From the NCBI RefSeq assembly GCF_003852515.1, contig NZ_QAJK01000058.1, positions 1 through 64,000 of the forward strand: a DNA stretch of 64,000 nt, written 5' to 3'. A program made the translations under genes and the position numbers. The notes under the pieces were generated by a model. That model was not told the DNA's origin and ran no database searches. It worked only from the letters and a program-made list of their open reading frames with translations. This stretch comes from Variovorax sp. KBW07 (GTDB lineage: Bacteria > Pseudomonadota > Gammaproteobacteria > Burkholderiales > Burkholderiaceae_C). Shown here piece by piece: positions 25,798 through 34,724 of this stretch; position 1 is the stretch's first letter, and every line of letters starts with the position of its first letter.

Positions 25798-26592
25798 ATG
25801 CTCATCGCGCAGATTTCCGATCCCCATGTACGGCCCGCCGGGCAGCTCTACCAGGGCGTTGTCGACTCGAACCGCATGTTCGAAGAAGCCATCGCGCACC
25901 TGCATGGGCTGGACCGCCGTCCCGACCTGGTGCTGCTGACAGGCGACCTCGTTGACGAAGGCCGGCCGGACGAATACGCCGAAGTGCGTACGCGGCTCGC
26001 GAAGCTCGACATTCCGTACCTCGTCATTGCCGGCAACCATGACGAGCGCGAGAACTTTCGCGCGGCCTTCGCCGACCATGCCTACCTGCCGCGCACCGGC
26101 GCATTGCACTACTGCGTCGACGAGCACCCGGTGCGCATCGTCGCGCTGGACTCGTGCATTCCCGGGCTCCACCATGGCGGTGTCGATGCGGAAGGCCTCG
26201 CATGGCTGCAACGCACGCTGCAGGCCGATCGCAAGAAGCCGACGCTGCTGATGCTGCACCACCCACCGTTCATGAGCGGCATTCCCTACATGGACGCATA
26301 CCGCTACATGGACACCGCGCCGCTCGAAGCCATCGTGCGCGGGGCCGGCAACGTGGAGCGCGTGCTGTGCGGGCACGTGCACCGCACGATGCTGCGGCGC
26401 TGGGCCGGCACCGTCGTGTGTTCGTGCCCGAGCAGCACGACGGAAATCGCGCTGCAGCTGAAGGCCGATGCGGCACCCGCCTCGTACCTGGGCCGGCCGG
26501 GCTGCATGCTGCACCTGTGGGACGAAGCGCACGGCATGGTGAGCCATGTGAGCCATATCGGCGCGATGGCGGGGCCTTATCCGTTTGCTTGA
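25798..26592 (+). CDS. Class III metallophosphodiesterase (CpdA/GpdQ-like)
   Basis: The 264-residue product has the binuclear metallophosphoesterase motifs in order: QISDPHV, GDLVDEG, AGNHDE, MLHHPP and CGHVHR. The DxH-GD-GNHD-H-GHxH set with this spacing is that of cyclic-nucleotide or glycerophosphodiester phosphodiesterases. It follows the nitroreductase by 55 bp on the same strand. Substrate choice between cAMP and glycerophosphodiesters cannot be made here. Confidence 0.88.
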   Translation: MLIAQISDPHVRPAGQLYQGVVDSNRMFEEAIAHLHGLDRRPDLVLLTGDLVDEGRPDEYAEVRTRLAKLDIPYLVIAGNHDERENFRAAFADHAYLPRTGALHYCVDEHPVRIVALDSCIPGLHHGGVDAEGLAWLQRTLQADRKKPTLLMLHHPPFMSGIPYMDAYRYMDTAPLEAIVRGAGNVERVLCGHVHRTMLRRWAGTVVCSCPSSTTEIALQLKADAAPASYLGRPGCMLHLWDEAHGMVSHVSHIGAMAGPYPFA

Positions 26593-26680
26593 CGTGCGGC
26601 AATGGCCCGCCGGCAGCAGAATGCGACTGGAACCCCCGCCACCATTCCCCGCCACCCCATATCACCCCACACGCCACGCG

Positions 26681-27454
26681 ATGCCCAAGGACCGAACGCT
26701 TCTCCACACCGGACATGGGTTCGATGTGGAGCACGTGCGCTTCCATGCGCAGCGCGCCGAGTGGAGCACGCCCTACACCGTGGCCTCGCGGCGCATCGTC
26801 TTCCCGATGGGCCGCACGATGCTCGACGTGCGCTCGGGCGATCACACCTGGCTGGTCGACAGCCTGACCGCCATGCGCTTCGGCGATGCGGCGGTCTACC
26901 AGATGCGCCCCACCGCCGACACCGCGCGCCAGAGTCTGGTGGTCAGCGGACACGCGTCCCCACAGCCTGCCGATGGCACGCCCAGCTTCTGCTTCCTGCG
27001 GCCGGGCTTGCTGTACCGGCTTCATGCCGCACAGCGCCAGCTGCTGGCGAACGGCACGGGTGCCGGCGACCTCGGGGCACTGGTCGAGGCGCTCGACCGG
27101 TCGCGCCCGCAAGCGCCGCTGACGGGTGCGGTCGCCCGTGCGCGGCGGCTGCTGGCGGAAACAGAAAACGGTGGCTCGCGCGTGTCCCTGCACGACCTGG
27201 CCGACGCGGTGTCGCGTTCTCCGTTTCATCTGGCGCGCAGCTTCCGCGAGCAGACCGGCTTGAGCCTGCACCAGTACCGCCAGCACCTGCGGCTGGCGGC
27301 GGCGATGGAGCGACTGGCCGAAGGCGACCTTGATCTCGCGGGCATCGCGCACGACCTCGGCTACTGCAGCCAGAGCCACCTGGGCGCGATCTTCCGCCGC
27401 GAAACCGGCGCCACATTGGGCGAAGCACGGCGCGTGCTGGGCGCACGAATCTGA
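26681..27454 (+). CDS. AraC family transcriptional regulator
   Basis: The 257-residue protein has an N-terminal cupin-like part with low similarity to known sensors and a C-terminal AraC-type helix-turn-helix pair (VSLHDLADAVSRSPFHLARS and DLAGIAHDLGYCSQSHLGAI). The ATG at 26681 gives MPKDRTLLHTGHGF. It is followed after 36 bp by a DMT exporter on the same strand, which is its most likely neighbour in function. Confidence 0.85.
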   Translation: MPKDRTLLHTGHGFDVEHVRFHAQRAEWSTPYTVASRRIVFPMGRTMLDVRSGDHTWLVDSLTAMRFGDAAVYQMRPTADTARQSLVVSGHASPQPADGTPSFCFLRPGLLYRLHAAQRQLLANGTGAGDLGALVEALDRSRPQAPLTGAVARARRLLAETENGGSRVSLHDLADAVSRSPFHLARSFREQTGLSLHQYRQHLRLAAAMERLAEGDLDLAGIAHDLGYCSQSHLGAIFRRETGATLGEARRVLGARI

Positions 27455-27490
27455 TAGCCACCGTGCGGCGCGGTCGCGAGACTCGCCGCG

Positions 27491-28402
27491 ATGGACCGCA
27501 GCAATCTTCTCGCAGGCCTCCTGGCCGCACTCACCGCCGCGTTCGTCGGCAGCGCCTGGCAACTCGTCTCGCGCCACGGCGTGACCACCACGCTCGGCCC
27601 GATGGAACTGGCGCTGATGCGCTACGGCATTCCCGCTTTGTTGCTCGGCCCGCTGTGGCTCGGCAGCAAAGAAAGGTTGATTCCGCCGAACGCCCCGCGC
27701 CTGACGCTCGTGCTGTTCGTCATCGGCGGTGGCCTGCCCTTCGGACTGCTGGTGCTGGCCGGCGCGCGCTGGGCGCCCGCGAGCCACATGGGCATCTTCA
27801 TGGCGGGCAGCCTGCCGCTGTTCACGGCGGTGGGGGCATGGCTTCACAAGGGCCAGAAAGTCGGCGGCATCCGCTTGTTGGGGCTGGCCTGCATCGCGGC
27901 CGGCATGGTGCTGTTCGCGGCGGGCAGCTTCCGCAGCGGCTCGCTCGACTGGCGGGGTGACCTTCTCTTTCTCGCGGCGGCCATGCTGTGGGCCGTGCAT
28001 TCGCTGGCCTTCGCGCATTGCGGATTCACACCGTGGCAAGGTGCCGCCTTCGTGAACGGATGGTCGAGCCTGCTGCTGTTGCCGGTGCTGTGCTTCGCCG
28101 GCGCGCCGAAACTGCTCAGCGCGCCATGGCCCGACGTTGCGCTGCAGGCCGTGGGGCAAGGCGTGGTCGCGGGCCTGCTGGGGCTGGTGGTCTACATGGT
28201 GGCGGTCGCGCGGCTGGGTGCGTCGCGTGCTTCGCTGTCGGCCGCGCTGGTGCCGGTGCTGACCACGCTCGGCGCGGCGTACTGGATGGACGAACCCGTC
28301 ACCGGCGCGGTGCTGCTCGCGCTGGGGCTGGTCGTGCCGGGCGTCGTGCTGGCGAGCGGCGCGGTTCGCTTCGGGGCGAAGGCCACGCAGCCGTTGCCAT
28401 AG
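27491..28402 (+). CDS. DMT (EamA) family transporter
   Basis: The 303-residue membrane protein has about ten hydrophobic helices arranged as two EamA halves; motifs such as PMELALMRYGIPALLLG and the C-terminal ALVPVLTTLGAAYWMDEPVTG are typical of drug/metabolite exporters. The substrate is unknown. It may be controlled by the AraC regulator directly upstream. Confidence 0.87.
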   Translation: MDRSNLLAGLLAALTAAFVGSAWQLVSRHGVTTTLGPMELALMRYGIPALLLGPLWLGSKERLIPPNAPRLTLVLFVIGGGLPFGLLVLAGARWAPASHMGIFMAGSLPLFTAVGAWLHKGQKVGGIRLLGLACIAAGMVLFAAGSFRSGSLDWRGDLLFLAAAMLWAVHSLAFAHCGFTPWQGAAFVNGWSSLLLLPVLCFAGAPKLLSAPWPDVALQAVGQGVVAGLLGLVVYMVAVARLGASRASLSAALVPVLTTLGAAYWMDEPVTGAVLLALGLVVPGVVLASGAVRFGAKATQPLP

Positions 28403-28482
28403 CGGCACAAGGCAGTGGCGTTGGGTAGCGGCTTCAGGTCGCGCGGGCAGAATGCGGCGTATCTTCAAGGACACCACCGCCC

Positions 28483-29322
28483 ATGACAAAGCGCCTCTTC
28501 ATCGCCGCCTGCCTCTTCTTCGCCGCGGCGGTGTGCGCGGCGCAAGAGCGCAGCACGGTGCGCGTGCCCACGCCCTTCGTCGAGAACGGCGCGCCCGTCA
28601 CGCTGGAGATGGTGGTCTACAAGCCCGAGGGCGCCGGCCCGTTCCCGGCCGTCATGTTCAACCACGGCTCCACCGGCATCGGCAACGACCCTTCGCTGTT
28701 CAAGCAGACCTGGGCACCCGAACGCCTGGCGAGCTGGTTCACGCAGCGCGGCTGGCTGGTGGCGTTTCCGCAGCGGCGCGGGCGCGGCCAATCGGACGGG
28801 CTCTACGACGAAGGCTTTACCGCCAAGCGCGACCACTACAGCTGCGAACCGGCCCTGGCGCTGGCGGGCTTCGAGCACGCACTCGCCGACCTGGACGCGG
28901 CCGCCGCATGGCTGCAGCGCAACCCCGACGTGGACGCCAGGCGCATGGAGATCGCGGGCTGGTCCCGCGGTGGAATCCTTGCCATTGCCTACGCGGGCAC
29001 ACGGCCAAACGTCTTTCAGGGTGCCATCAATTTCGTGGGCGGCTGGATGAGCGACAAGTGCCCCGGCAACGCCGCCGATGCGATCAACCCGGTCACCTTC
29101 AGGCGCGGCGCCGCGTTCTCGCAACCCACGCTCTGGCTGTACGGCGAGAAGGACAGCTTCTACGCCATCGCGCACAGCCGGAAAAACTTCGAGGCATTCA
29201 CCGCGGCAGGTGGCAAGGGAAGCTTCAAGGCCTTCGACCTCGAGCCGGGCATGAACGGCCACATGCTGTACACGCAGCCTGCGCTCTGGGGCCCGGCGGT
29301 CGAGGCGTACCTGGCGCAGTGA
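28483..29322 (+). CDS. Exported alpha/beta hydrolase (dienelactone hydrolase-like)
   Basis: The 279-residue protein has a signal peptide (LFIAACLFFAAAVCAAQ) and an alpha/beta-hydrolase domain with nucleophile elbow GWSRGG, acid residue in YGEKDSF and the catalytic His in GMNGHMLY. The oxyanion segment is MFNHGSTGIG. It is a secreted serine hydrolase of unknown ester substrate. It is followed by a short open frame carrying a P-loop remnant. Confidence 0.82.
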   Translation: MTKRLFIAACLFFAAAVCAAQERSTVRVPTPFVENGAPVTLEMVVYKPEGAGPFPAVMFNHGSTGIGNDPSLFKQTWAPERLASWFTQRGWLVAFPQRRGRGQSDGLYDEGFTAKRDHYSCEPALALAGFEHALADLDAAAAWLQRNPDVDARRMEIAGWSRGGILAIAYAGTRPNVFQGAINFVGGWMSDKCPGNAADAINPVTFRRGAAFSQPTLWLYGEKDSFYAIAHSRKNFEAFTAAGGKGSFKAFDLEPGMNGHMLYTQPALWGPAVEAYLAQ

Positions 29323-29328
29323 ACCATC

Positions 29329-29469
29329 GTGCGGCGCCGCGTGGTGTTCGTCGAAGGCTTGCCCGGGAGCGGCAAGACGCTCCCGGCCGGTTGCCCCGGC
29401 CTCCCAACCCCGCTAACATTTCACCCGGCCGATACTGCCTGCCGCTCGCGCCCTTCCGGGGCATGGTGA
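29329..29469 (+). pseudogene. Remnant of a P-loop kinase/ATPase gene start
   Basis: A GTG-started frame of 46 codons begins VRRRVVFVEGLPGSGKT, an exact N-terminal Walker A sequence of the FVEGLPGSGKS/T family of nucleotide kinases, then runs into low-complexity sequence and stops at 29467-29469. A complete gene of this family would have some 200-300 codons. The Walker A codons also form a 9-bp hairpin (29363-29386). It looks like a degraded gene start, since an 11-residue match in the right place is unlikely by chance. Confidence 0.45.
29363..29386. terminator. 9-bp GC-rich hairpin
   Basis: CCGGGAGCG (29363-29371) and CGCTCCCGG (29378-29386) are perfect complements around a 6-base loop, 41 bp after the alpha/beta-hydrolase stop. 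No T-tract follows. It may halt transcription of the hydrolase gene. Confidence 0.4.
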
Positions 29470-29573
29470 AAGTATTTCTTTTCTCCCGCGTTCCTCTCCA
29501 ACCTCCATGGCGAAGACGTTGGCAATGCGAGCACCGACCTCGATTCTTCGCCATCGGAAGGATGGATCACACC

Positions 29574-30128
29574 ATGCGTAATTTTCTCGATGCCAAGGCC
29601 ATGGCCAAGGCGCTCAAGGCCACGCTCAAGCAGCAGGACATCGACATCTCGCACAGCCAGGCGCTCGAAGCGGTGGCTGCTCAATTCGGCTTCTCCGACT
29701 GGAACGTGCTGGCCGCGAAGATCGATGCGGCCACCGTCGAAGCGGCCACGGATTCCAGCGGCATTGCGCTGCATGCGCCCTCGCCTATTTTCCGGATCTT
29801 CGACGAGCAGAAGGTCAAGGAGTTCTACATCGACTTCCTGGGCTTCCGCCTCGACTGGGAGCACCGGTTCGGCGACAACTTTCCGCTCTATTGCCAGGTG
29901 TCCCGTTCCGGGATGACACTCCACCTCAGTGGTCATCATGGCGACGCCAGCCCCGGCGCCACCGCCTATGTCACCATGAGCGGCGTGGTGGCCTACCAGA
30001 AGGAACTGGCCGGCAGGAACTACGCCCACATGAAACCCGGCATCGAGGAACAGCCCTGGGGGAAAGAGATGACAGTGATCGATCCCTTCAGCAACCGCAT
30101 CCGGTTCTGCGAACCCTCGGCGGAATAG
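29574..30128 (+). CDS. Glyoxalase superfamily protein
   Basis: The 184-residue product has an N-terminal helical region (MRNFLDAKAMAKALKATLK, with SHSQALEAVAAQFGFSDWNVLAAKI) and a C-terminal vicinal-oxygen-chelate domain (FRIFDEQKVKEFYIDFLGFRLDWEH, ending IDPFSNRIRFCEP). This two-part layout is that of the bleomycin-resistance-like glyoxalase proteins. ATG 29574 is preferred over 29562 because the family starts MR-x-F-x-DAKAMA. The role may be resistance or stress protection; no ligand can be assigned. Confidence 0.8.
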   Translation: MRNFLDAKAMAKALKATLKQQDIDISHSQALEAVAAQFGFSDWNVLAAKIDAATVEAATDSSGIALHAPSPIFRIFDEQKVKEFYIDFLGFRLDWEHRFGDNFPLYCQVSRSGMTLHLSGHHGDASPGATAYVTMSGVVAYQKELAGRNYAHMKPGIEEQPWGKEMTVIDPFSNRIRFCEPSAE

Positions 30129-30147
30129 CGTCCGCCCTCACGACACC

Positions 30148-30630
30148 ATGCGCACCGCAGCCCTTTCGCTTTCGGTTTTTCTCTCGGCCCTGGCGATGGG
30201 GCCGGGCGCGCATGCGGAGGTGGTTCGCTGCACCGACGCCAACGGCGCCATCTCGTACACCGATGGCGCCTGCCCGTCGGGCAGCCGGCAGTCGCGGCCG
30301 GTGGCGATTCTCGAATCGCCACCGCCGGCGCCACGCTCGCCCTCCGACGAGGCGCGCCGCGCCGATGCTGCACCGCAACCGGCACCGCATGCCGCGCCAT
30401 CGCCCCTGGCGCAGAACACGCCGTCGGGTCCGTCGATCATTCCGCGCAACCCCGACGCCCGCCCTGCGCAGGAGCCCGCGCAAGACCCGGGCATCGTCAT
30501 CCTGAGCCCGGACCCGTACTACGACGGCTGGCGCCACGCGCGCCGGCCGCCGCCGCGTGCGCAAGACCCAGGCCCGCCGCCCGGCCAGCGGCCGTGCAAT
30601 CTCGCGGGCATCAAGCGCAACAACTGCTAG
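30148..30630 (+). CDS. DUF4124 domain-containing exported protein
   Basis: The 160-residue protein has a signal peptide (LSLSVFLSALAMGPGAHA) followed by the DUF4124 motif VVRCTDANGAISYTDGACP with two conserved Cys. The rest is Pro-rich and disordered, ending in two Cys (PCNLAGIKRNNC). DUF4124 proteins are periplasmic and of unknown function. It begins 20 bp after the glyoxalase gene. Confidence 0.82.
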   Translation: MRTAALSLSVFLSALAMGPGAHAEVVRCTDANGAISYTDGACPSGSRQSRPVAILESPPPAPRSPSDEARRADAAPQPAPHAAPSPLAQNTPSGPSIIPRNPDARPAQEPAQDPGIVILSPDPYYDGWRHARRPPPRAQDPGPPPGQRPCNLAGIKRNNC

Positions 30631-30670
30631 CGGCCGCACACGTCCCGAAGCCTCCCGAACGAACAAGCGA

Positions 30671-31126
30671 ATGAGCCAGAGCCTTCCGTGGGTCGTCTAT
30701 TGCGACGGCAGCGCCATGCCGAACCCGGGCCGCATGGGCATCGGCGCCGTCATCACGGCGCCCGACGGCAGCCGCCGCACGCTGTCGCAGGCCACGCACA
30801 CCACGGGCTGCAACAACGAGGCCGAGCTGCGGGCGCTGACCCTGGCCCTGCACGAACTGCGGGCCCAGGGTGCGACGAACGTGCAGGCTTACAGCGACAA
30901 CAGCATCCTGGTCGAGCAGCTCGGCACGGCGCAGCCCGCCAGGCCGATTGCGCGCATGGCCGAGTTGTTCGACGACGCCCGCGCGCTGCTCGGCACCTTC
31001 GAGCAGGCCAGCATCCGCTGGATTCCGCGCCACCGCAATGGCGAGGCCGATGCGCTGGCACGCGCCGCCCTGGGCTTTGCGCCCAAGCCCGCCGCCAAGG
31101 CCACGAAAAAGAAGAAACGCCGCTAG
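30671..31126 (+). CDS. Ribonuclease H type 1-like protein
   Basis: The 151-residue protein has the RNase HI catalytic set D12 (VVYCDGSAMPNPG), E52 (NNEAELRAL), D76 (AYSDNS) and D127 (NGEADALAR). It would cut RNA in RNA-DNA hybrids. The lengths of the loops fit the plant/archaeal-type RNase H group that lacks the basic protrusion of E. coli RnhA. The C-terminal tail is Lys-rich (KPAAKATKKKKRR). The housekeeping rnhA may be elsewhere, so no symbol is given. Confidence 0.85.
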   Translation: MSQSLPWVVYCDGSAMPNPGRMGIGAVITAPDGSRRTLSQATHTTGCNNEAELRALTLALHELRAQGATNVQAYSDNSILVEQLGTAQPARPIARMAELFDDARALLGTFEQASIRWIPRHRNGEADALARAALGFAPKPAAKATKKKKRR

Positions 31127-31176
31127 CACGGCCCGCCGGTGAAATGGCCGGCCGCCAGGTCCTATCATCGGGCGCC

Positions 31177-31425
31177 ATGACAGAAGCCACTCCCCTCCCA
31201 CCCCTTCCCGACCACTTGTCCACCGACCCGCGCAGCCCGCACCACGTGGCGGCCCTTTTCGAGCGCGACATCGGCATCCGCTTCAACGGCAAGGAACGCC
31301 TCGACGTCGAGGAATACTGCATCAGCGAAGGCTGGATCAAGGTGCCCTCGGGCAAGACGGTCGACCGCAAGGGCCGCCCGTTGCTGCTCAAGCTGAAGGG
31401 CAAGGTCGAAGCGTTCTACCGCTGA
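31177..31425 (+). CDS. DUF3297 family protein
   Basis: The 82-residue product matches the small DUF3297 family across its length: PRSPHHVAALFERDIGIRF, VEEYCISEGWIKVP and a basic C-terminus KLKGKVEAFYR. No function is established. It follows the RNase H gene by 50 bp on the same strand. Confidence 0.85.
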   Translation: MTEATPLPPLPDHLSTDPRSPHHVAALFERDIGIRFNGKERLDVEEYCISEGWIKVPSGKTVDRKGRPLLLKLKGKVEAFYR

Positions 31426-31459
31426 GCGCCACCGCGCGGCGGTTCAGCCGTTCAGCAAC

Positions 31460-32515
31460 TCAGCGCCACTGCAGCAACAGCGACCACGGCTGGCGGCTCA
31501 TGTGGCGGTCGACGCACCCGGGCGCGCGGCTCAGCGCGCAGCCTTCGGGCAGGTAGCTCGGGTCCAGCAGCTGGGTGCCGCGCGCAAAGTCCAGGCGCCG
31601 CAACGTGACCGACTGCAGCACGTTGCCGCCCACGGTGTCGAAGCCCGTGGCATCGATGGCCACCACCACATCGCAATGCATCGGCAGCGCCTCGCCGCCG
31701 GTCGGGCGCGTGGCCAGCACCTCCCCGATCTTGTCGAAGGTATTGAGCCCGGCGCCGGCGGTGCCCCGTGCCTGGCACACCAGGTCGCCGACGCGCGGCG
31801 GCGTGCGCATCAGGTCGCAGGCGCGCATGGCGGAACGCGTGGGCTGGCCGGCCGACTCGGCCACGCCGGCCTGCCAGGCGGCGCCCGCGTAGTCGACGTG
31901 CGCTTCCGAAAAAACGAACTCCTGGTCGCTCAGCCCGGCACGGCGCGCGAGCCAGCTGATGAACGCGGCGGACCAGGGCGAATCGATCACGGCCACGCGG
32001 TTCAGCGCGACCTCGGCCGCGCGCAGGCCGTTGGCATCGAGCCCCAGGTCGGGACCGCCGCCAGGGCTCTGCAACGAAAGAGCGGCCGACTGGTTCAGCG
32101 CCTGCGTCAGCAGCCGCCGGTCCGCGGGGTGCGTGCCACCGAAGCGCACCAGCGACGGCAGCCTGCTGTCCTGCGGATCGATGGCGCGCCAATAGCCGAG
32201 CACGCGCTGCCAGGGTGCCGGGCCCTTGGCCGAACGGCGCGTGTCCTCGGCCTCGGAATCGCCCGATTGGGTGAGGCGGCCTTCGGCATCCATGGCCTGG
32301 CCGCCGAAAGCCTGGTGCTCCAGCAACGCCGCATCGGCCATCGCGAGCGCACGCGGCGGCGACGGCACCTGCACGGCGGTGTCGAGGCAGCCCGGCATGG
32401 CCCAGGCGCTGCCGGTGAAGGCCAATGCCTGCACCAGCACCAGCCCGAGCGCGAACGCAACGGCGCGCGCACCCGGCAGTGAAGAAGAAGAGAAAGCGGT
32501 GTCGTCGAACGGCAT
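31460..32515 (-). CDS. DUF2272 domain-containing protein
   Basis: The 351-residue protein has an N-terminal hydrophobic export segment (VAFALGLVLVQALAFTGSAWA) and a DUF2272 domain in which VIDSPWSAAFISWLARRAGL and SEAHVDYAGAA are recognisable. DUF2272 is related to NlpC/P60-like and amidase folds and is of unproven function. The C-terminal part reads as a beta-rich tail. The start at 32515 (MPFDDTAF) precedes the signal. It ends close to the convergent DUF3297 gene and sits after the thiolase gene. Confidence 0.7.
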   Translation of the reverse strand: MPFDDTAFSSSSLPGARAVAFALGLVLVQALAFTGSAWAMPGCLDTAVQVPSPPRALAMADAALLEHQAFGGQAMDAEGRLTQSGDSEAEDTRRSAKGPAPWQRVLGYWRAIDPQDSRLPSLVRFGGTHPADRRLLTQALNQSAALSLQSPGGGPDLGLDANGLRAAEVALNRVAVIDSPWSAAFISWLARRAGLSDQEFVFSEAHVDYAGAAWQAGVAESAGQPTRSAMRACDLMRTPPRVGDLVCQARGTAGAGLNTFDKIGEVLATRPTGGEALPMHCDVVVAIDATGFDTVGGNVLQSVTLRRLDFARGTQLLDPSYLPEGCALSRAPGCVDRHMSRQPWSLLLQWR

Positions 32516-32550
32516 GTGGCTGCGAGCATAGCCCGCGGCCCCGCCGAAGC

Positions 32551-33729
32551 TCAGAGCCGCTCGACGATGGTCACGTTGGCCATGCCGCCGCCTTCGCACA
32601 TGGTCTGCAGGCCGTAGCGCTTGCCGCGCTGGCCGAGCGCGTGGACCAGCGTGGTCATCAGCTTGGTGCCCGAAGCGCCCAGCGGGTGGCCCAGCGCGAT
32701 GGCGCCGCCATTCACGTTCAGCCGCGCCGGGTCGGCGCCCATCGTCTGCAGCCAGGCCAGCGGCACCGGCGCAAAGGCTTCGTTGACTTCGTACAGGTCG
32801 ATGTCCTCGATCTTCATGCCGGCCTTCTGCAAGGCGCGCTGCGTGGCGGGAATGGGCGCCTCCAGCATGATGACCGGGTCGTGCCCCATCACGCTCATGT
32901 GATGGATGCGCGCCAGCGGCTTCACGCCGAGCGTTTTCAGGCCGCGCTCGTTGACCACCATGAGGCCGCTCGCGCCATCGCAGATCTGGCTGGCCGTGGC
33001 CGCGGTGCAGCGCCCGCCTTCGGCGATCAGCTTGACGGCGGCGATGCTCTCCAGCGTGGCGTCGTAGCGAATGCCTTCGTCGGTGGTGTGCATGTCGCCC
33101 GGCTCGGTGCCGTCGGCCATGCGCACCGCCACCGGCACGATTTCCTGCGCGAAGCGGCCGGCCTTGGTGGCCTCGATGGCATTCTTGTGGCTGTGCAGCG
33201 CGTAGGCGTCGAGTTCGTACTTCTCGATGCCGTAGTTCTTCGCGATCATCTCGGCGCCGGTGAACTGGCTGAACTGGATGTCGGGGTAGCGCTTCGCCAT
33301 CAGCGGGCTCACGTAGAAGCCCAGCCCGTTCTTCAGTGGCAGCGTGGTGGGCAGGCCCATCGGCACGCGCGTCATGCTTTCGACGCCGGCCGCGATCACG
33401 ATGTCCATGCTTCCCGACATGACGGCCTGCGCCGCGAAGTGCAGCGCCTGCTGCGACGAGCCGCACTGCCGGTCGACCGAGGTGGCCGGCACCGACTCGG
33501 GCAGGCGCGAGGCCAGCACCGCGTTGCGCGCGATGTTCGAGGCCTGCTCGCCGGCCTGGCCGACGCAGCCCATGATGACGTCTTCGATCAGCGCGGGGTC
33601 GGCGTCGGTGCGCGCCACCAGCGCATCGAGCACCTGCGCGGCAAGGTCGGCCGGGTGCCATCCGGCAAGGCGGCCGTTGCGGCGGCCACCGGCGGTGCGC
33701 GCGGCGGCGACGATATAGGCTTCGGGCAT
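32551..33729 (-). CDS. Acetyl-CoA acyltransferase (thiolase)
   Basis: The 392-residue enzyme shows all three thiolase signatures: the nucleophile C89 in SVDRQCGSSQQAL, H348 in GGAIALGHPLGASGTKL, and the second active-site C378 in QTMCEGGGMANV. It would cleave 3-oxoacyl-CoA in beta-oxidation or an aromatic or steroid degradation route. The upstream SDR gene (44 bp gap) resembles type-2 3-hydroxyacyl-CoA dehydrogenases, so the two supply the last two steps of a beta-oxidation spiral. Confidence 0.9.
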   Translation of the reverse strand: MPEAYIVAAARTAGGRRNGRLAGWHPADLAAQVLDALVARTDADPALIEDVIMGCVGQAGEQASNIARNAVLASRLPESVPATSVDRQCGSSQQALHFAAQAVMSGSMDIVIAAGVESMTRVPMGLPTTLPLKNGLGFYVSPLMAKRYPDIQFSQFTGAEMIAKNYGIEKYELDAYALHSHKNAIEATKAGRFAQEIVPVAVRMADGTEPGDMHTTDEGIRYDATLESIAAVKLIAEGGRCTAATASQICDGASGLMVVNERGLKTLGVKPLARIHHMSVMGHDPVIMLEAPIPATQRALQKAGMKIEDIDLYEVNEAFAPVPLAWLQTMGADPARLNVNGGAIALGHPLGASGTKLMTTLVHALGQRGKRYGLQTMCEGGGMANVTIVERL

Positions 33730-33772
33730 GAAATTTCTCCTGGGTTTCTGAGGAAATGAGAGGGCGAACGGG

Positions 33773-34555
33773 TCAGCGCGGCGCCATGCGAATGGCCCCG
33801 TCGAGGCGCACGCTCTCGCCGTTGAAATAGCCGTTGGTGATCATCAGCTCGGCCAGCGTCGCGTACTCCGCCGGGTTGCCCAGCCGCTTGGGAAATGGCA
33901 CCGATGCCGCCAGCGCCGCCTTCACGTTGTCGGGCGCGCCCTGCAGCAACGGCGTGTCGAAGATGCCCGGCAGGATGGTGTTCACGCGGATGCCTTCGCT
34001 CATGAGGTCGCGCGCAATCGGCAGCGTCATGCCGACGATGCCGGCCTTCGACGCGGTGTAGGCCGCCTGGCCCATCTGCCCGTCTTGCGCCGCCACCGAA
34101 GCGGTATTGACGATGGCGCCGCGCTCGCCGTCCTGCAGCATGTCGAGGGTGAGCATGCCGGCCGCCGACTTGGCGATGCAGCGGAAGGTGCCCACCAGGT
34201 TGATCTGGATGATGCGGTCGAAATTGGCGAGCGGAAAGTGCTTGATCTCGCCCGTAGCCTTGTCGCGGCTCGCGGTCTTCACGGCGTTGCCGGTGCCGGC
34301 GCAATTGACCAGCACGCGCTCCTGCCCGTGCGCGGCGCGGGCCTTGGCAAAGGCCGCGTCAACCTGCTCTTCGGAGGTCACGTCGACCTTGCAGAACACA
34401 CCGCCCAGTTCCTTGGCAAGCGCTTCGCCCTGCTCTGCATTGAGGTCGAACAACGCGACCTTCACGCCGTGGCTGGCCAGGCGGCGCGCGGTGGCGGCGC
34501 CCAGGCCCGAGGCGCCGCCCGTGACGACGGCGGCAATACTTGAATCGAGTTGCAT
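33773..34555 (-). CDS. SDR family dehydrogenase, 3-hydroxyacyl-CoA dehydrogenase type-2-like
   Basis: The 260-residue short-chain dehydrogenase has the nucleotide motif TGGASGLG (residues 12-19), NCAG, the catalytic Ser in NTASVAAQ and Tyr-x-x-x-Lys in AAYTASK. It resembles HSD17B10/type-2 3-hydroxyacyl-CoA dehydrogenases in the LFDLNAEQGEALAKELGG and VNTILPGIFDTPLL segments. It lies upstream of and on the same strand as the thiolase. A large MalT-like regulator is divergent, across 169 bp, and may control the pair. Confidence 0.86.
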   Translation of the reverse strand: MQLDSSIAAVVTGGASGLGAATARRLASHGVKVALFDLNAEQGEALAKELGGVFCKVDVTSEEQVDAAFAKARAAHGQERVLVNCAGTGNAVKTASRDKATGEIKHFPLANFDRIIQINLVGTFRCIAKSAAGMLTLDMLQDGERGAIVNTASVAAQDGQMGQAAYTASKAGIVGMTLPIARDLMSEGIRVNTILPGIFDTPLLQGAPDNVKAALAASVPFPKRLGNPAEYATLAELMITNGYFNGESVRLDGAIRMAPR

Positions 34556-34724
34556 CAGGGTTCCTTGCAGGGAGTAGTCGGCAATGGCGTGAACGGTTTG
34601 TCGCCGGCCAGTTTAGGAAGCAGAATCGACGGCGGCATCGTCGGAAACGACGGAAATCCGGGCCGCTTCGGGCCGTGCGCCGCCCTGTCCTTTTTCCGTT
34701 CGCCAGTTCGTCCGTTCGCTCGCG

